Below the pieces are notes generated by a model. It was not told where the DNA came from and searched no databases. It worked only from the letters and a program-made list of their open reading frames with translations. The translations under genes and the position numbers were made by a program. A stretch of 32,606 nt of DNA, from NCBI GenBank assembly GCA_020631375.1, contig JAHDHJ010000012.1, positions 1-32,606 of the forward strand, written 5' to 3'. Source of the stretch: Saprospiraceae bacterium. GTDB lineage: Bacteria; Bacteroidota; Bacteroidia; Chitinophagales; Saprospiraceae. This document shows, one piece after another, positions 18,021-29,033 of the stretch (positions within the stretch are counted from its first letter, which is position 1; every line of letters begins with the position of its first letter).

Positions 18021-18378
18021 TTTGTAAAAATTTATGGTGAAGTCGAAATACCATTAATCCAACTTCGGTTAGCTAATCGAGTCAGCTTATCCATAATCTT
18101 TGAATGATTGCTTTTGTAAAAAACACATTAGTAAAGTGTTCAATATATTTACGCCAACTTATCCTTAGAGTTTCCCGACATTATCCTGTAAAAAATTATT
18201 TATGTGACATGATTTTTTATTAATAACGAATAAAATTGCTATAAAAACATTATCCAAAAGCATTTAAAATGCTATATTATCAGCTAGATAGAATTATAAA
18301 AACCATTAAATAAAAAATTAGTTTAGGGTGGCTGTGTATCAAAATAATTGAATATTTAGATTTAAAATTATAGAATAA

Positions 18379-18413
18379 AAAAAGGGAACAAAGCATAGCT
18401 TCATTCCCTTTTT
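18379..18413 (-). terminator. Terminator of pruA
   Basis: aaaaagggaa / ttcccttttt stem downstream of the pruA stop. Confidence 0.7.
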
Positions 18414-18434
18414 CACATTAAAATATTCTCAATT

Positions 18435-20066
18435 TTATTTCTCGTCCAAAAATGCATAACGATAATCCTTAGCCGGAACAAAATTCTCCTTGATTGTCCT
18501 TGGAGAAACCCAACGGTATAAATTCAGAATAGAACCTGCCTTATCATTCGTACCGGAAGCCCTTCCTCCTCCGAATGGCTGTTGCCCTACTACCGCTCCT
18601 GTCGGTTTATCATTGATATAAAAATTACCTGCGGAATGCCTCAATTTCCTTGATGCCAATTCTGTGGCATATCTATCATTGGAAAACAAGGCTCCCGTAA
18701 GTGCATAAGGAGAAGTGCTATCCACTACGCCTAATATTTCCTCAAAATCCGCATCCTCATATACATGAATCGTAAGAACCGGCCCGAAGATTTCCTCACA
18801 CATGGTCGTGCTATCTGTCGTCTTGGATAAAATAACAGTCGGTTCTATGAAATAACCCTCTGATTTATCATATTTCCCTCCCATGATGACTTCTGCATCC
18901 GGATTTTTCTTGGCTTCCGCTATATAATTGGAAATCTTATCAAATGCCCTTTCGTCAATTACTGCATTGACAAAATTTGTGAAATCCTCCGGATTTCCCA
19001 TTTTAATAGATTTCAAATCTTCTCTTAGATATTTCTCCACATCATTCCAAAGACTCTTTGGAATATAAGCCCTTGAAGCGGCCGAACATTTTTGTCCTTG
19101 GAATTCAAAAGCACCTCTAGTCAGTGCCACAGCGACTTCTTTGGCATTGGCGGAAGCATGGGCGAGTACGAAATCCTTTCCTCCTGTCTCCCCTACTACC
19201 CTTGGATAAGCATTGTATTTTGAAATATTAGAACCTATTACTTTCCAGATATATTGGAAAACAGATGTGCTTCCCGTAAAGTGCAAACCTGCAAATTCCG
19301 GATGTTCAAAAATGATGTCACCCGCTACCGGTCCGTCTGTCAATATCAGATTGATAACACCCGGAGGAACTCCCGCTGCTTCGAATACTTCCATAATCAC
19401 TTGTGCAGAATAAATCTGGGTTTCTGCCGGTTTCCATACTACGGTGTTGCCTAACATGGCTGGGGCAGCACATAAATTAGCCGCAATGGAAGTAAAATTA
19501 AATGGCGTAATCGCAAATACGAATCCTTCCAACGGACGGTATTCCATCCTGTTCCAAATCAATGGTGCGCTTTCAGGTTGCTGTGCATACATATCAGACA
19601 TGTATTGGACATTGAAACGGAAAAAATCACATAATTCACATACGGCATCTATTTCTGCCTGGTATGCGTTTTTGGATTGTCCCAACATGGTAGCCGCATT
19701 CATCCTCGCTCGGAATGGTCCCGCCAATAAATCCGCTGCACGAAGAAATATCGCTGCCCTATCTTGCCAAGGCATTTCTTCCCAATCCTTTTTTGCCGCC
19801 AAAGCAGCATCTATGGCTTGGTGCACATGAGACGAATCTCCCTTGGAATAATGTCCTAGCAAATGTTTGATTTCGTGTGGAGGATATATCGGTAATTTAT
19901 TATCCGTATATACTTTTTTCCCACCGATATACATGGGAATATCCCATTTTTCGGATTTCAATTGTTTAAGGGCTTTCTTCAATTCCAGCTTTTCAGGAGA
20001 ACCCGGAGCGTAGCTGAGTACGGGTTCATTCATCGCTACTGGAACTTCAAAATATGCATTGGACAT
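18435..20066 (-). CDS. pruA: L-glutamate gamma-semialdehyde (1-pyrroline-5-carboxylate) dehydrogenase
   Basis: ALDH motifs 'FAITPFNFTSIAANLCAAPAMLGNTVVWKPAE', 'VVGETGGKDFVLAH', 'GAFEFQGQKCSAASRAYIP', 'PTGAVVGQQPFGGGRASGTNDKAG'. Confidence 0.95.
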   Translation of the reverse strand: MSNAYFEVPVAMNEPVLSYAPGSPEKLELKKALKQLKSEKWDIPMYIGGKKVYTDNKLPIYPPHEIKHLLGHYSKGDSSHVHQAIDAALAAKKDWEEMPWQDRAAIFLRAADLLAGPFRARMNAATMLGQSKNAYQAEIDAVCELCDFFRFNVQYMSDMYAQQPESAPLIWNRMEYRPLEGFVFAITPFNFTSIAANLCAAPAMLGNTVVWKPAETQIYSAQVIMEVFEAAGVPPGVINLILTDGPVAGDIIFEHPEFAGLHFTGSTSVFQYIWKVIGSNISKYNAYPRVVGETGGKDFVLAHASANAKEVAVALTRGAFEFQGQKCSAASRAYIPKSLWNDVEKYLREDLKSIKMGNPEDFTNFVNAVIDERAFDKISNYIAEAKKNPDAEVIMGGKYDKSEGYFIEPTVILSKTTDSTTMCEEIFGPVLTIHVYEDADFEEILGVVDSTSPYALTGALFSNDRYATELASRKLRHSAGNFYINDKPTGAVVGQQPFGGGRASGTNDKAGSILNLYRWVSPRTIKENFVPAKDYRYAFLDEK

Positions 20067-20189
20067 AACTATATGGTTTTAATTATTTTAGATATTATCA
20101 CGAATTCCTCTTTCATAAAAAATAATTCGTAATAATGCCTATTAGAGCTTGTTTAAATCGAACCGCAAAGGTATGAATTTATATTCAAT

Positions 20190-20645
20190 CTATATCTTCA
20201 TTCCTTCCGGTAAAAATGGAGTAGCATCTCCGCCGCCTTTTATGATTTCCCGCACTATGGTTGATGAGAAATGGGAATATTGGGGTTCACTGATAAGGAA
20301 AATCGTTTCCAGTCCTCCTCCGACTATAGAATTCAATTGGGAAATTGTTTTTTCATAATCAAAATCCGAAGCATTCCGCAAACCACGAAGCAAATATTCC
20401 GCTCCGACTTTCTGACAATAATGTGCTGTCAAACCCTCGTAGGCTTCCACGATTACAGAATCATCTTTTTTGAAGACTTCATTGATCCATTCCATTCTCT
20501 GTTCCAAGGAGAAAAGGTATTTCTTTTGGGAATTACTCCCAATGGCTATGATTATTTTATCAAAAAGAGGAATCGCTCTTTTGACCAATTCTTCATGTCC
20601 TTTTGTAAACGGATCGAATGATCCCGGAAATACTGCAGTTTTCAT
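20190..20645 (-). CDS. coaD: Pantetheine-phosphate adenylyltransferase
   Basis: MKTAVFPGSFDPFTKGHEELVKRAIPLFDKIIIAIG...YLLRGLRNASDFDYEKTISQLN...FSSTIVREI. Confidence 0.97.
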   Translation of the reverse strand: MKTAVFPGSFDPFTKGHEELVKRAIPLFDKIIIAIGSNSQKKYLFSLEQRMEWINEVFKKDDSVIVEAYEGLTAHYCQKVGAEYLLRGLRNASDFDYEKTISQLNSIVGGGLETIFLISEPQYSHFSSTIVREIIKGGGDATPFLPEGMKI

Positions 20646-20686
20646 TTTCCTTGTTTTGAATTGATTGTGTAAAATGCAATAGCATT

Positions 20687-20787
20687 TAGATATTAGTATT
20701 TAGACTTTAGACAATTCATATTAATCGGATGGCTTTCTACGAAATCCATTATAAATCTAGGTACTAAAGTCTAAATACTAATATCTA
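20687..20787. repeat. Palindromic interspersed element, copy A
   Basis: 24-bp perfect inverted repeat tagatattagtatttagactttag (20687-20710) / ctaaagtctaaatactaatatcta (20764-20787). Core about 89% identical to copy B at 26373-26472 by hand alignment. Confidence 0.9.
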
Positions 20788-20790
20788 TTT

Positions 20791-22575
20791 TTAAATCATC
20801 CTACACTTTTCAGTCAGCCAATTTATTTCATCTTCATCTGATAATAATGGTTTCACCTTAGCCAAGACTTCACGATGGTAGGCATTCAACCAAGAACGTT
20901 CTTCTATTGTCAACATTTTCCTATCCACTAGGTTCAAATCGATTGGGAATAAAGTCAGTGTATCGAATTTAAGGAATTTCCCAAAACCATTATTCCCGGA
21001 TTCTACTGCCAATATTAGATTTTCAATCCTGATTCCATATTCGTCCCTTATGTAAAGTCCCGGTTCATTGGAAGAAAACATTCCTTCATGAAAGCTTTCC
21101 AAATACCTACCTACTTGGTTCGGTCCTATTCCTTGTGGTCCTTCATGTACATTGAGGAAAAATCCTACACCATGACCTGTTCCATGTCCGAAATTCAAAT
21201 CTTGTTTCCAAAGATATTGACGAGTCAATGTATCTAATTGGATGCCTGAAGTGCCTTCGGGAAAATGTTGGGTCGCCAAGGCAATATGCCCTTTTAAGAC
21301 CAAAGTAAAATGTTCTTTTTCCTTTGCCTTGACATTTCCTAGGGAAACTGTTCTGGTGATGTCTGTCGTACCATTATGGTATTGTCCTCCGGAATCCAAA
21401 AGCAGGATGCCATCATTTTCCAAATAGGCACAAGTATCCGGCATTGCCCTATAATGGACTATGGCACCATTTCCCTTGTAACCAACAATGGCAGGAAAAC
21501 TTTCGCCATAATAATCGCTTCCAAGCTTTCTGTACTCAATCAATTGCTCCGCAACTTCCACTTCGGAAATCTTCCGATGTTCCAATTCCTTTTCCAGCCA
21601 CCTGAATAATTTTAATAATGCGACCGCATCTTTTGCCATTGCATCCTTGATATGCGCAACTTCGGTTGGATTTTTTATTGCCTTGAGCAATGTGGAAATT
21701 GTCTGCCCTTTCATGATGGTACATCCATCCGGAATCGCATCATATAAAATCGCATTAAGATTACTTGGATTGATTAATATTTTATAAGCTTCATTTAAAC
21801 CCGAAATAAAATGTGAAACAGAATCATAAGCCCTGATTTGAATCCCATCATTTTGTAATAAGGTTTTAAGTGCTTCGGGAATTTTATTTTCATCAATAAA
21901 CAAATACGCCTTTTCTTTTTCTACGAGACAATAAGAAATCGCTACGGGATTGGATTCCACATCATAACCACGAATATTCAATAGCCAAGCGATGTCGTCC
22001 AATGTTGTTATTAAATGTCCGTCCGCTTCTCCCATTCCGGCCCTAACTTCCGCCAATTTTTCTGCCCTGCTTTTTCCTGCGAATTTCACATCATGTTCGA
22101 ATACCGCAGCCGTAGGTAATGCCGGTCTGTCATTCCATACCCCAATGAACAAATCCTTTTTGTATTCCAATTCCAAGTGGGCTGCATTCAGTTTCTTTTC
22201 TAATGCATTGATACCTGCCATCGAAAAGTTAGCACCATCACAAGCTACGAGTTGTCTTGCTTCCAATTTAGCAATCAGCCAATCTTCCATTGTCGGAACT
22301 TCCGGTTCGCCTTGTTTCATCAATGAAATCCCTGTTCCTTCGAGCTGTTCTGCTCCTTGGAGAAAATACCGGGAATCCGTCCACAATGCGGCATCGTGCA
22401 GGGTAATTGCGATTTGTCCCGCCGAACCTGTAAATCCGGAAATCCATTCGCGGCATTTCCAATAATCTGCAACGTATTCGCTTTGGTGGGGATCACTGCT
22501 AGGGATAATGTAGGCATGAATTCCTTCTTGCTCCATTATGATCCTTAATTTTTCTATTCTTTCTTTTATTGTCAT
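20791..22575 (-). CDS. Aminopeptidase P family protein (Xaa-Pro aminopeptidase, M24B)
   Basis: MTIKERIEKLRIIMEQEGIHAYIIPSSDPHQSEYVADYWKCREWISGFTGSAGQ; catalytic 'YHNGTTDITRTVSLG', 'FGHGTGHGVGFFLNVHEGPQGI', 'SNEPGLYIRDEYGIRIENL'. Confidence 0.95.
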   Translation of the reverse strand: MTIKERIEKLRIIMEQEGIHAYIIPSSDPHQSEYVADYWKCREWISGFTGSAGQIAITLHDAALWTDSRYFLQGAEQLEGTGISLMKQGEPEVPTMEDWLIAKLEARQLVACDGANFSMAGINALEKKLNAAHLELEYKKDLFIGVWNDRPALPTAAVFEHDVKFAGKSRAEKLAEVRAGMGEADGHLITTLDDIAWLLNIRGYDVESNPVAISYCLVEKEKAYLFIDENKIPEALKTLLQNDGIQIRAYDSVSHFISGLNEAYKILINPSNLNAILYDAIPDGCTIMKGQTISTLLKAIKNPTEVAHIKDAMAKDAVALLKLFRWLEKELEHRKISEVEVAEQLIEYRKLGSDYYGESFPAIVGYKGNGAIVHYRAMPDTCAYLENDGILLLDSGGQYHNGTTDITRTVSLGNVKAKEKEHFTLVLKGHIALATQHFPEGTSGIQLDTLTRQYLWKQDLNFGHGTGHGVGFFLNVHEGPQGIGPNQVGRYLESFHEGMFSSNEPGLYIRDEYGIRIENLILAVESGNNGFGKFLKFDTLTLFPIDLNLVDRKMLTIEERSWLNAYHREVLAKVKPLLSDEDEINWLTEKCRMI

Positions 22576-22678
22576 ATGAATTGAATATATAATCTTAGGG
22601 GATAGGAAATAAATGATTGTTTTAGCTAGGAGTAAAGATAGCTATTAGTCTAATTATTTCAATTGCATTTCTCTTTTA

Positions 22679-23134
22679 TCATTTAAAATGTAATTTCATT
22701 CCTTCATGAGAGGGATTGAATCCCAATTTTTCATAAAATGCAATCGCTTCGGGTCTCTTTTTATCACTTGTCAATTGCAAAAGATGAGCGTCTCTTTCTT
22801 TTGCCCGATTGATTGCCCATCTGAATAATTTTTCCCCAAGCCCAATTCCACGATGGTCTTCCCTGATTCTTACGGCTTCTATTTGGGCTCTTATTCCGCC
22901 TTGGTAAGTTAGGTATTGGATAAAGCTTAATTGTAAGGTTCCGATGATTTCATTTTGCTCATTTTCTAAGACTATCAACTCTTGTTTTTCATCCGAATCA
23001 ATTTTTTCAAATGCTTGGTAATATTTTTCGGGTAAAGGATCTTTACAATCCTCTCTCAATTTGCCCAATTTATCATTCGCTAACATTCTAATGACTGCCG
23101 GAATATCTTCTTTTTTGGCTCTTCTAAAGTCCAT
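22679..23134 (-). CDS. GNAT family N-acetyltransferase
   Basis: MDFRRAKKEDIPAVIRMLANDKLG...QIEAVRIREDHRGIGLGEKLFRWAINRAKERDAHLLQLTSDKKRPEAIAFYEKLGF. Confidence 0.93.
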   Translation of the reverse strand: MDFRRAKKEDIPAVIRMLANDKLGKLREDCKDPLPEKYYQAFEKIDSDEKQELIVLENEQNEIIGTLQLSFIQYLTYQGGIRAQIEAVRIREDHRGIGLGEKLFRWAINRAKERDAHLLQLTSDKKRPEAIAFYEKLGFNPSHEGMKLHFK

Positions 23135-23355
23135 ATTTAGTCCTTTTTGATAAAAATCTATAAAATATTAAAGCTTTTGTAATAAATATTTAACATATTA
23201 CTTAAAATAATATCTATTGGCATTCCTTTTGTTGAGTGAAATCTAAGTAGATTTTTGGATTTGACATTTTGCAAATAACATACTCTATCCAAACAACTTC
23301 TGACATAACTGACAAAACGAAAACCAAACACAATTTATAACATAAGCACTTAAAG

Positions 23356-24306
23356 ATGAAAACCAGTATAATTGCATTTGGCATTGCTTTAATGATGTTG
23401 GGGATGGGAGCCTTTGGCATAATCAAAATGGATGAGGTCAAGCAGCAGAAAAAAGTTTTGGAAAGGAAAGAGTTCGAGATTAAGGAATTGAATCTCCTCA
23501 TAGATGAAGAAATCGTACGTTCCGACATATTAGAATCCGATAATCAGATTTTACAAGATAGTATTGTGGAACTGAATTCGATTATATTTACCCTACGGGA
23601 AGAATTACGAGCCAAGGATGAAAAAATCGCCTACCTCAAAGGAAAAATCAAAAGGCGGGATGTATCCATTCAGGATTTGAAAGATGAGATTACCTTGCTC
23701 TATAGGAAACAGCATCTGGATAAAAATGCCATTGCCGAAAAGGAAAAAGAAATCCAGAGATTGAAAAATGAAAAGGTCGCAGCACAAGCGAGTTATAAAA
23801 ATACAATGGCTAGCAAACAAGCTACTAGCAATGAACTCAATGATTATGAAAATAATGTAAATGAGATGCAATTATTGACCGAATTAGTTGAAAACACTAA
23901 GGTCAGTTTCATCAATGTTGCAGGTAAAAAATATAAGAATGGCAGGAAAATCAGTAAGATGCGCAAAAACATGAACGGTTGGCAATACACTGATTTTTCA
24001 TTCAAAATGTCAAACAAGAATCATCGTGCATTGCTGAATAAGAAATTCATTTTGAAAATATATGATTTGGATAATGAAATGGTATTGACTTATCTTGAAG
24101 AAAATCCATTATTCCCTAATAATAATCTTAGGGGCATTCCTTTTTCTTTTGATGGAAATACAATAGAGTTGACCTATTGCAATATGCAAAAGAAAAAATC
24201 TGAAAATTATGAATTAAGGATTTACCTTGTACATGACGGAGAGGAAATCGCCTTGGAAAAAGGCATCCTTCCTATCATCACAAACGGTGATTTCATAGAA
24301 ATATAA
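23356..24306 (+). CDS. Uncharacterised membrane-anchored coiled-coil protein with C-terminal beta-rich domain
   Basis: N-terminal TM MKTSIIAFGIALMMLGMGAFGII; long heptad-rich Lys/Glu region; C-terminal 'YKNGRKISKMRKNMNGWQYTDFSFKMSNKNHRALLNKKFILKIYDLDNEMVLTYLEENPLF...'. Confidence 0.75.
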   Translation: MKTSIIAFGIALMMLGMGAFGIIKMDEVKQQKKVLERKEFEIKELNLLIDEEIVRSDILESDNQILQDSIVELNSIIFTLREELRAKDEKIAYLKGKIKRRDVSIQDLKDEITLLYRKQHLDKNAIAEKEKEIQRLKNEKVAAQASYKNTMASKQATSNELNDYENNVNEMQLLTELVENTKVSFINVAGKKYKNGRKISKMRKNMNGWQYTDFSFKMSNKNHRALLNKKFILKIYDLDNEMVLTYLEENPLFPNNNLRGIPFSFDGNTIELTYCNMQKKKSENYELRIYLVHDGEEIALEKGILPIITNGDFIEI

Positions 24307-24348
24307 AAAGGAATATTCATTCAGAATTAGGAACAATCCCCTAACATA

Positions 24349-24906
24349 CTAAATCAAAGACAGAATCAATATAATTGCCAAGAGGAAAATGGCTATTCCT
24401 AAAAAACTTGTCCAACGAGAATTCCCTCGGTAAACATTAAAAAGATATTCCATGGCATCCCTCCATTCCAAATTCCGCATGGTAGATTCCCGTCCCAAGA
24501 CAAAATATTTGGAATGCCCTTTCCTTTTTTGGTCACCATGTTTTTTAAGGATAAGGAAGTCATCATTGAGGAATGCCAAATCGTAGAGTTCGTTTCTTGC
24601 TCCATGTTCGAGGATAATGGTATTGGGGCTTTCTATATCCCGCCACGCCCCTTTGCTGATGTTACCATCTACAGAAATCATATATTCCCCATCCGGTCTA
24701 AAAATATGAAGTACGGCTTCATGAAAACCCAAATCATCCCGAATTTCAATCCAACGTTTATTGAACCAGAATTCGGATTCCCTTAAATCCTCACTTACCG
24801 GACGGATTTTGGATAGTATGAAATCCAGATAATCATCCATAGAATCGCTTTTGGGCAATTCCACATTAAACATTTTTTGATATTTCTCTAATCCTTGGTC
24901 TTCCAT
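24349..24906 (-). CDS. Uncharacterised protein with C-terminal transmembrane anchor (start assigned to internal MEDQGLEK; the track start is 24945)
   Basis: Single C-terminal hydrophobic helix WTSFLGIAIFLLAIILILSLI at the extreme C-terminus. Confidence 0.65.
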   Translation of the reverse strand: MEDQGLEKYQKMFNVELPKSDSMDDYLDFILSKIRPVSEDLRESEFWFNKRWIEIRDDLGFHEAVLHIFRPDGEYMISVDGNISKGAWRDIESPNTIILEHGARNELYDLAFLNDDFLILKKHGDQKRKGHSKYFVLGRESTMRNLEWRDAMEYLFNVYRGNSRWTSFLGIAIFLLAIILILSLI

Positions 24907-24963
24907 AATATCTCGTAAATTTAAGGAATTGGAGGATAAAAACAATATTTTTCTCTAAAACAA

Positions 24964-24995
24964 AACGGCTTCTTTCCGTATAGAAAGAAGCCGTT
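24964..24995 (-). terminator. Terminator downstream of sucD
   Basis: 13-bp perfect stem aacggcttctttc / gaaagaagccgtt; minus strand continues into a TTTTG run. Confidence 0.8.
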
Positions 24996-25018
24996 CATAT
25001 TTTTATTAGCAGAAACTA

Positions 25019-25900
25019 CTAAATTTCTCCTTTCAAAGCCTTAGCCATTGTTTCGCCAATCATTGCCGGAGAACTAACAACATGTATTCCACATGATTCC
25101 ATAATTCTCATCTTTGCTTCTGCCGTATCATCCTCACCACCAATAATCGCACCTGCGTGTCCCATTGTTCTACCTTTGGGAGCTGTCTGCCCAGCAATGA
25201 ATCCTACTACGGGTTTTTTATTTCCCGTCTTCTTGATATATTCTGATGCCAATGCTTCATAATTTCCACCGATTTCACCAATCATAACGATGGCATCTGT
25301 TTCGGGGTCATTCATTAATAACTCAATGGCTTCTTTGGTAGGTGTTCCGATGATAGGATCTCCTCCAATCCCGATAGCCGTAGAAATACCCAAACCGGCT
25401 TTTACGATTTGGTCTGCCGCTTCATAAGTCAATGTGCCTGACTTGGAAACAACACCTATCCTACCTTTCTTGAAAATAAATCCGGGCATGATACCGACTT
25501 TGGCTTCTCCCGGAGTGATGACACCCGGACAATTGGGACCAACCAATGTGCAATCGAATTTATCCAAGTAAGCTCTGACTTTGACCATGTCTTGAACAGG
25601 AATTCCTTCCGTAATACAAATGATTACTTTAATACCTGCTGCCGCTGCTTCCATAATCGCGTCTCCGGCAAAACGTGGAGGAACAAAAATAATGGATGTA
25701 TCAGCTCCTGCTTTTTCTACGGATTCTGATACGGTATTGAATACAGGTTTACCTAAATGTGTCTGACCTCCTTTACCGGGTGTGACACCACCAACTACGG
25801 GTGTTCCATATTCGATCATCTGACCTGCATGGAATGAACCTTCTTTCCCAGTGAATCCTTGAACTATGATTTTGGAATCCTTATTGACTAAAACAGACAT
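25019..25900 (-). CDS. sucD: Succinate--CoA ligase subunit alpha
   Basis: [45 protein letters not shown]...[14 protein letters not shown]...GHAGAIIGG. Confidence 0.97.
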   Translation of the reverse strand: MSVLVNKDSKIIVQGFTGKEGSFHAGQMIEYGTPVVGGVTPGKGGQTHLGKPVFNTVSESVEKAGADTSIIFVPPRFAGDAIMEAAAAGIKVIICITEGIPVQDMVKVRAYLDKFDCTLVGPNCPGVITPGEAKVGIMPGFIFKKGRIGVVSKSGTLTYEAADQIVKAGLGISTAIGIGGDPIIGTPTKEAIELLMNDPETDAIVMIGEIGGNYEALASEYIKKTGNKKPVVGFIAGQTAPKGRTMGHAGAIIGGEDDTAEAKMRIMESCGIHVVSSPAMIGETMAKALKGEI

Positions 25901-25919
25901 TTATCTTGTGGTTTTTAAA

Positions 25920-26246
25920 TTATTGATTTTTATTTTCTTCTTCTACTATAATGAATACGTCCTCATCTTTCTTTTTCATATAGTAATGTTCCCTTGCAAA
26001 TTTTTCCTTATCCCTTTCGCTATCCCTAATATCCAACCTTACTTCCTGTAATTTCTCTTCGTAATATTTTCTCTTCTCTTCCAATTCTACTTTGGTGTCC
26101 TGCAAACCCCATTGTGCAAACGGATTGAGATCATTGAAAAAAACGATAACAATTACGAATAGAATCAATGTTAGGATATACTTGTTCCGCAGTGGAACAG
26201 GTATTTTATCCAACATAGGACGAAAAGGATTGATTCTCTTTGCCAT
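25920..26246 (-). CDS. Septum formation initiator family protein (FtsB/DivIC-like)
   Basis: Small single-TM plus coiled-coil protein: YILTLILFVIVIVFFNDLNPFAQWGLQDTKVELEEKRKYYEEKLQEVRLDIRDSERDKEKFAREHYYMKKKDEDVFIIVEEE. Confidence 0.85.
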   Translation of the reverse strand: MAKRINPFRPMLDKIPVPLRNKYILTLILFVIVIVFFNDLNPFAQWGLQDTKVELEEKRKYYEEKLQEVRLDIRDSERDKEKFAREHYYMKKKDEDVFIIVEEENKNQ

Positions 26247-26353
26247 TTTTCTAACGATTTTTTCTCAAAACCCCTGCAAAGGTAATGATTTTATCATAGT
26301 TAGGAAAGATTAGATCAAATCAGCTTTCCGATTTGGTTACTTTATTCAAGTTA

Positions 26354-26485
26354 CGTAAAACGCAACAGACTTTAGATAATAGTATTTAGACATTAGACAA
26401 TCCATACTAATCGGATGATTTTCTACGAAAATCATTATAAATCTAGGTACTAGAGTCTAAATACTAGCATCTGCTGCGTTTTACG
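26354..26485. repeat. Palindromic interspersed element, copy B (core 26373-26472, with flanking inverted repeat)
   Basis: Core matches copy A; additional outer inverted repeat cgtaaaacgcaacag (26354-26368) / ctgctgcgttttacg (26471-26485); perfect 9-bp inner hairpin atgattttc-tac-gaaaatcat (26415-26435). Confidence 0.88.
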
Positions 26486-26494
26486 CAATTTAGG

Positions 26495-27781
<1,287 letters not shown>

Positions 27782-27831
27782 TTATAATGTTATATTCCTA
27801 AATTGTATTAATGTCTTATTGGGTTTATGCT

Positions 27832-28920
27832 CTAAAGCATTTCCATAAACTGGTCGAATAAATATCTGGAATCATGCGGTCCGGGTGCGGCTTCGGGATG
27901 ATATTGTACCGAAAAAGCATTTTTTCCTTTCACCCTAATTCCCTCTATTGTATTGTCATTCAGATTCATGTGGGTTATTTCCACTTTATCCGAATTATTC
28001 TTAATTGCATCCGGACTAACTCCAAAACCATGATTTTGGCTGGTGATTTCACATTTACCAGTTATCATATTTTTAACAGGATGGTTAATCCCCCTATGCC
28101 CGTGGTGCATTTTATATGTAGGAATATCCACAGCTAAAGCCAATATCTGGTGTCCTAAACAAATACCGAAAACTGGTTTGTCTTCTTCCAATATTTCTTT
28201 GGCCGTTTTGATGGCATAGTCCATTACCGCAGGATCTCCCGGACCATTGGAAAAGAAATATCCATCAGGATTCCAACTCTTTATTTCATCCAAGGATGTC
28301 CTAGCAGGAAATACTTTCAATTTTGCTCCACGTGAAGTAAAATTCCTAAGAATATTCTTTTTTGTACCAAAATCCAGTACGGCAACTTTCTTACCGGAAT
28401 TCTCAACACCCAATTCGTAAGCTTCCTTGGTGCTTACTTTGGAAGCTAATTCAAGACCATCCATGCTGGGTGTCTCCCTTAACTCTTTTTTCAACTCCTC
28501 TATACTCTTATCTTCAGAAGATATGATGGCATTCATTGCTCCTTTACTTCTGATTTGTTTGACAATAGCTCTTGTATCTACTTCACAAATACCTACTAGT
28601 CCTTCTTTTTCAAAATATTCTTGAATGGATCCATCTGCCATTTTACGGGAATAATCCCAAGTAAAATTTTTACATATCAAACCGGCAATCTTAATATTAC
28701 TAGATTCTTCTTCCGAATCCATAATACCATAATTACCTATATGGGCATTAGTAGCTACAAGAATTTGCCCAAAATATGATGGGTCTGTAAATACTTCATG
28801 GTATCCGGTCATACCTGTATTAAAACAAATTTCTCCGGTAGTGGTACCTATTTTTCCTGCTGATTTTCCATGAAAAACGGAACCATCCTCTAAAATTAAA
28901 ACGGCAGATTTATGTATCAT
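27832..28920 (-). CDS. carA: Carbamoyl-phosphate synthase small subunit
   Basis: AVLILEDGSVFHGKSAGKIGTTTGEICFNTGMTGYHEVFTDPSYFGQ; class I amidotransferase 'FSNGPGDPAVMDYA', 'VFGICLGHQILALA', 'SVQYHPEAAPGPHDSRYLFDQF'. Confidence 0.98.
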   Translation of the reverse strand: MIHKSAVLILEDGSVFHGKSAGKIGTTTGEICFNTGMTGYHEVFTDPSYFGQILVATNAHIGNYGIMDSEEESSNIKIAGLICKNFTWDYSRKMADGSIQEYFEKEGLVGICEVDTRAIVKQIRSKGAMNAIISSEDKSIEELKKELRETPSMDGLELASKVSTKEAYELGVENSGKKVAVLDFGTKKNILRNFTSRGAKLKVFPARTSLDEIKSWNPDGYFFSNGPGDPAVMDYAIKTAKEILEEDKPVFGICLGHQILALAVDIPTYKMHHGHRGINHPVKNMITGKCEITSQNHGFGVSPDAIKNNSDKVEITHMNLNDNTIEGIRVKGKNAFSVQYHPEAAPGPHDSRYLFDQFMEML

Positions 28921-28979
28921 CCAAAAGGAATTTTTAATTGGTGCAAAGATAATATTTCATGTTTTCCGGCTATAAAAAA

Positions 28980-29009
28980 AGCGACAATTCTTTAAATAGA
29001 ATTGCCGCT
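28980..29009 (-). terminator. Terminator downstream of rplQ
   Basis: agcgacaattct / agaattgccgct stem (one mismatch); minus strand continues CGCTTTTTTTATA. Confidence 0.75.
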
Positions 29010-29033
29010 TATATTTTTTATAGCCAAAACATT

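Noticed and set aside
19213-22548. Plus-strand ORFs opposite pruA, coaD and aminopeptidase P (e.g. 19444..19830, 20271..20621, 21992..22465)
   Set aside because: Overlap conserved enzymes on the opposite strand; no protein-like features.
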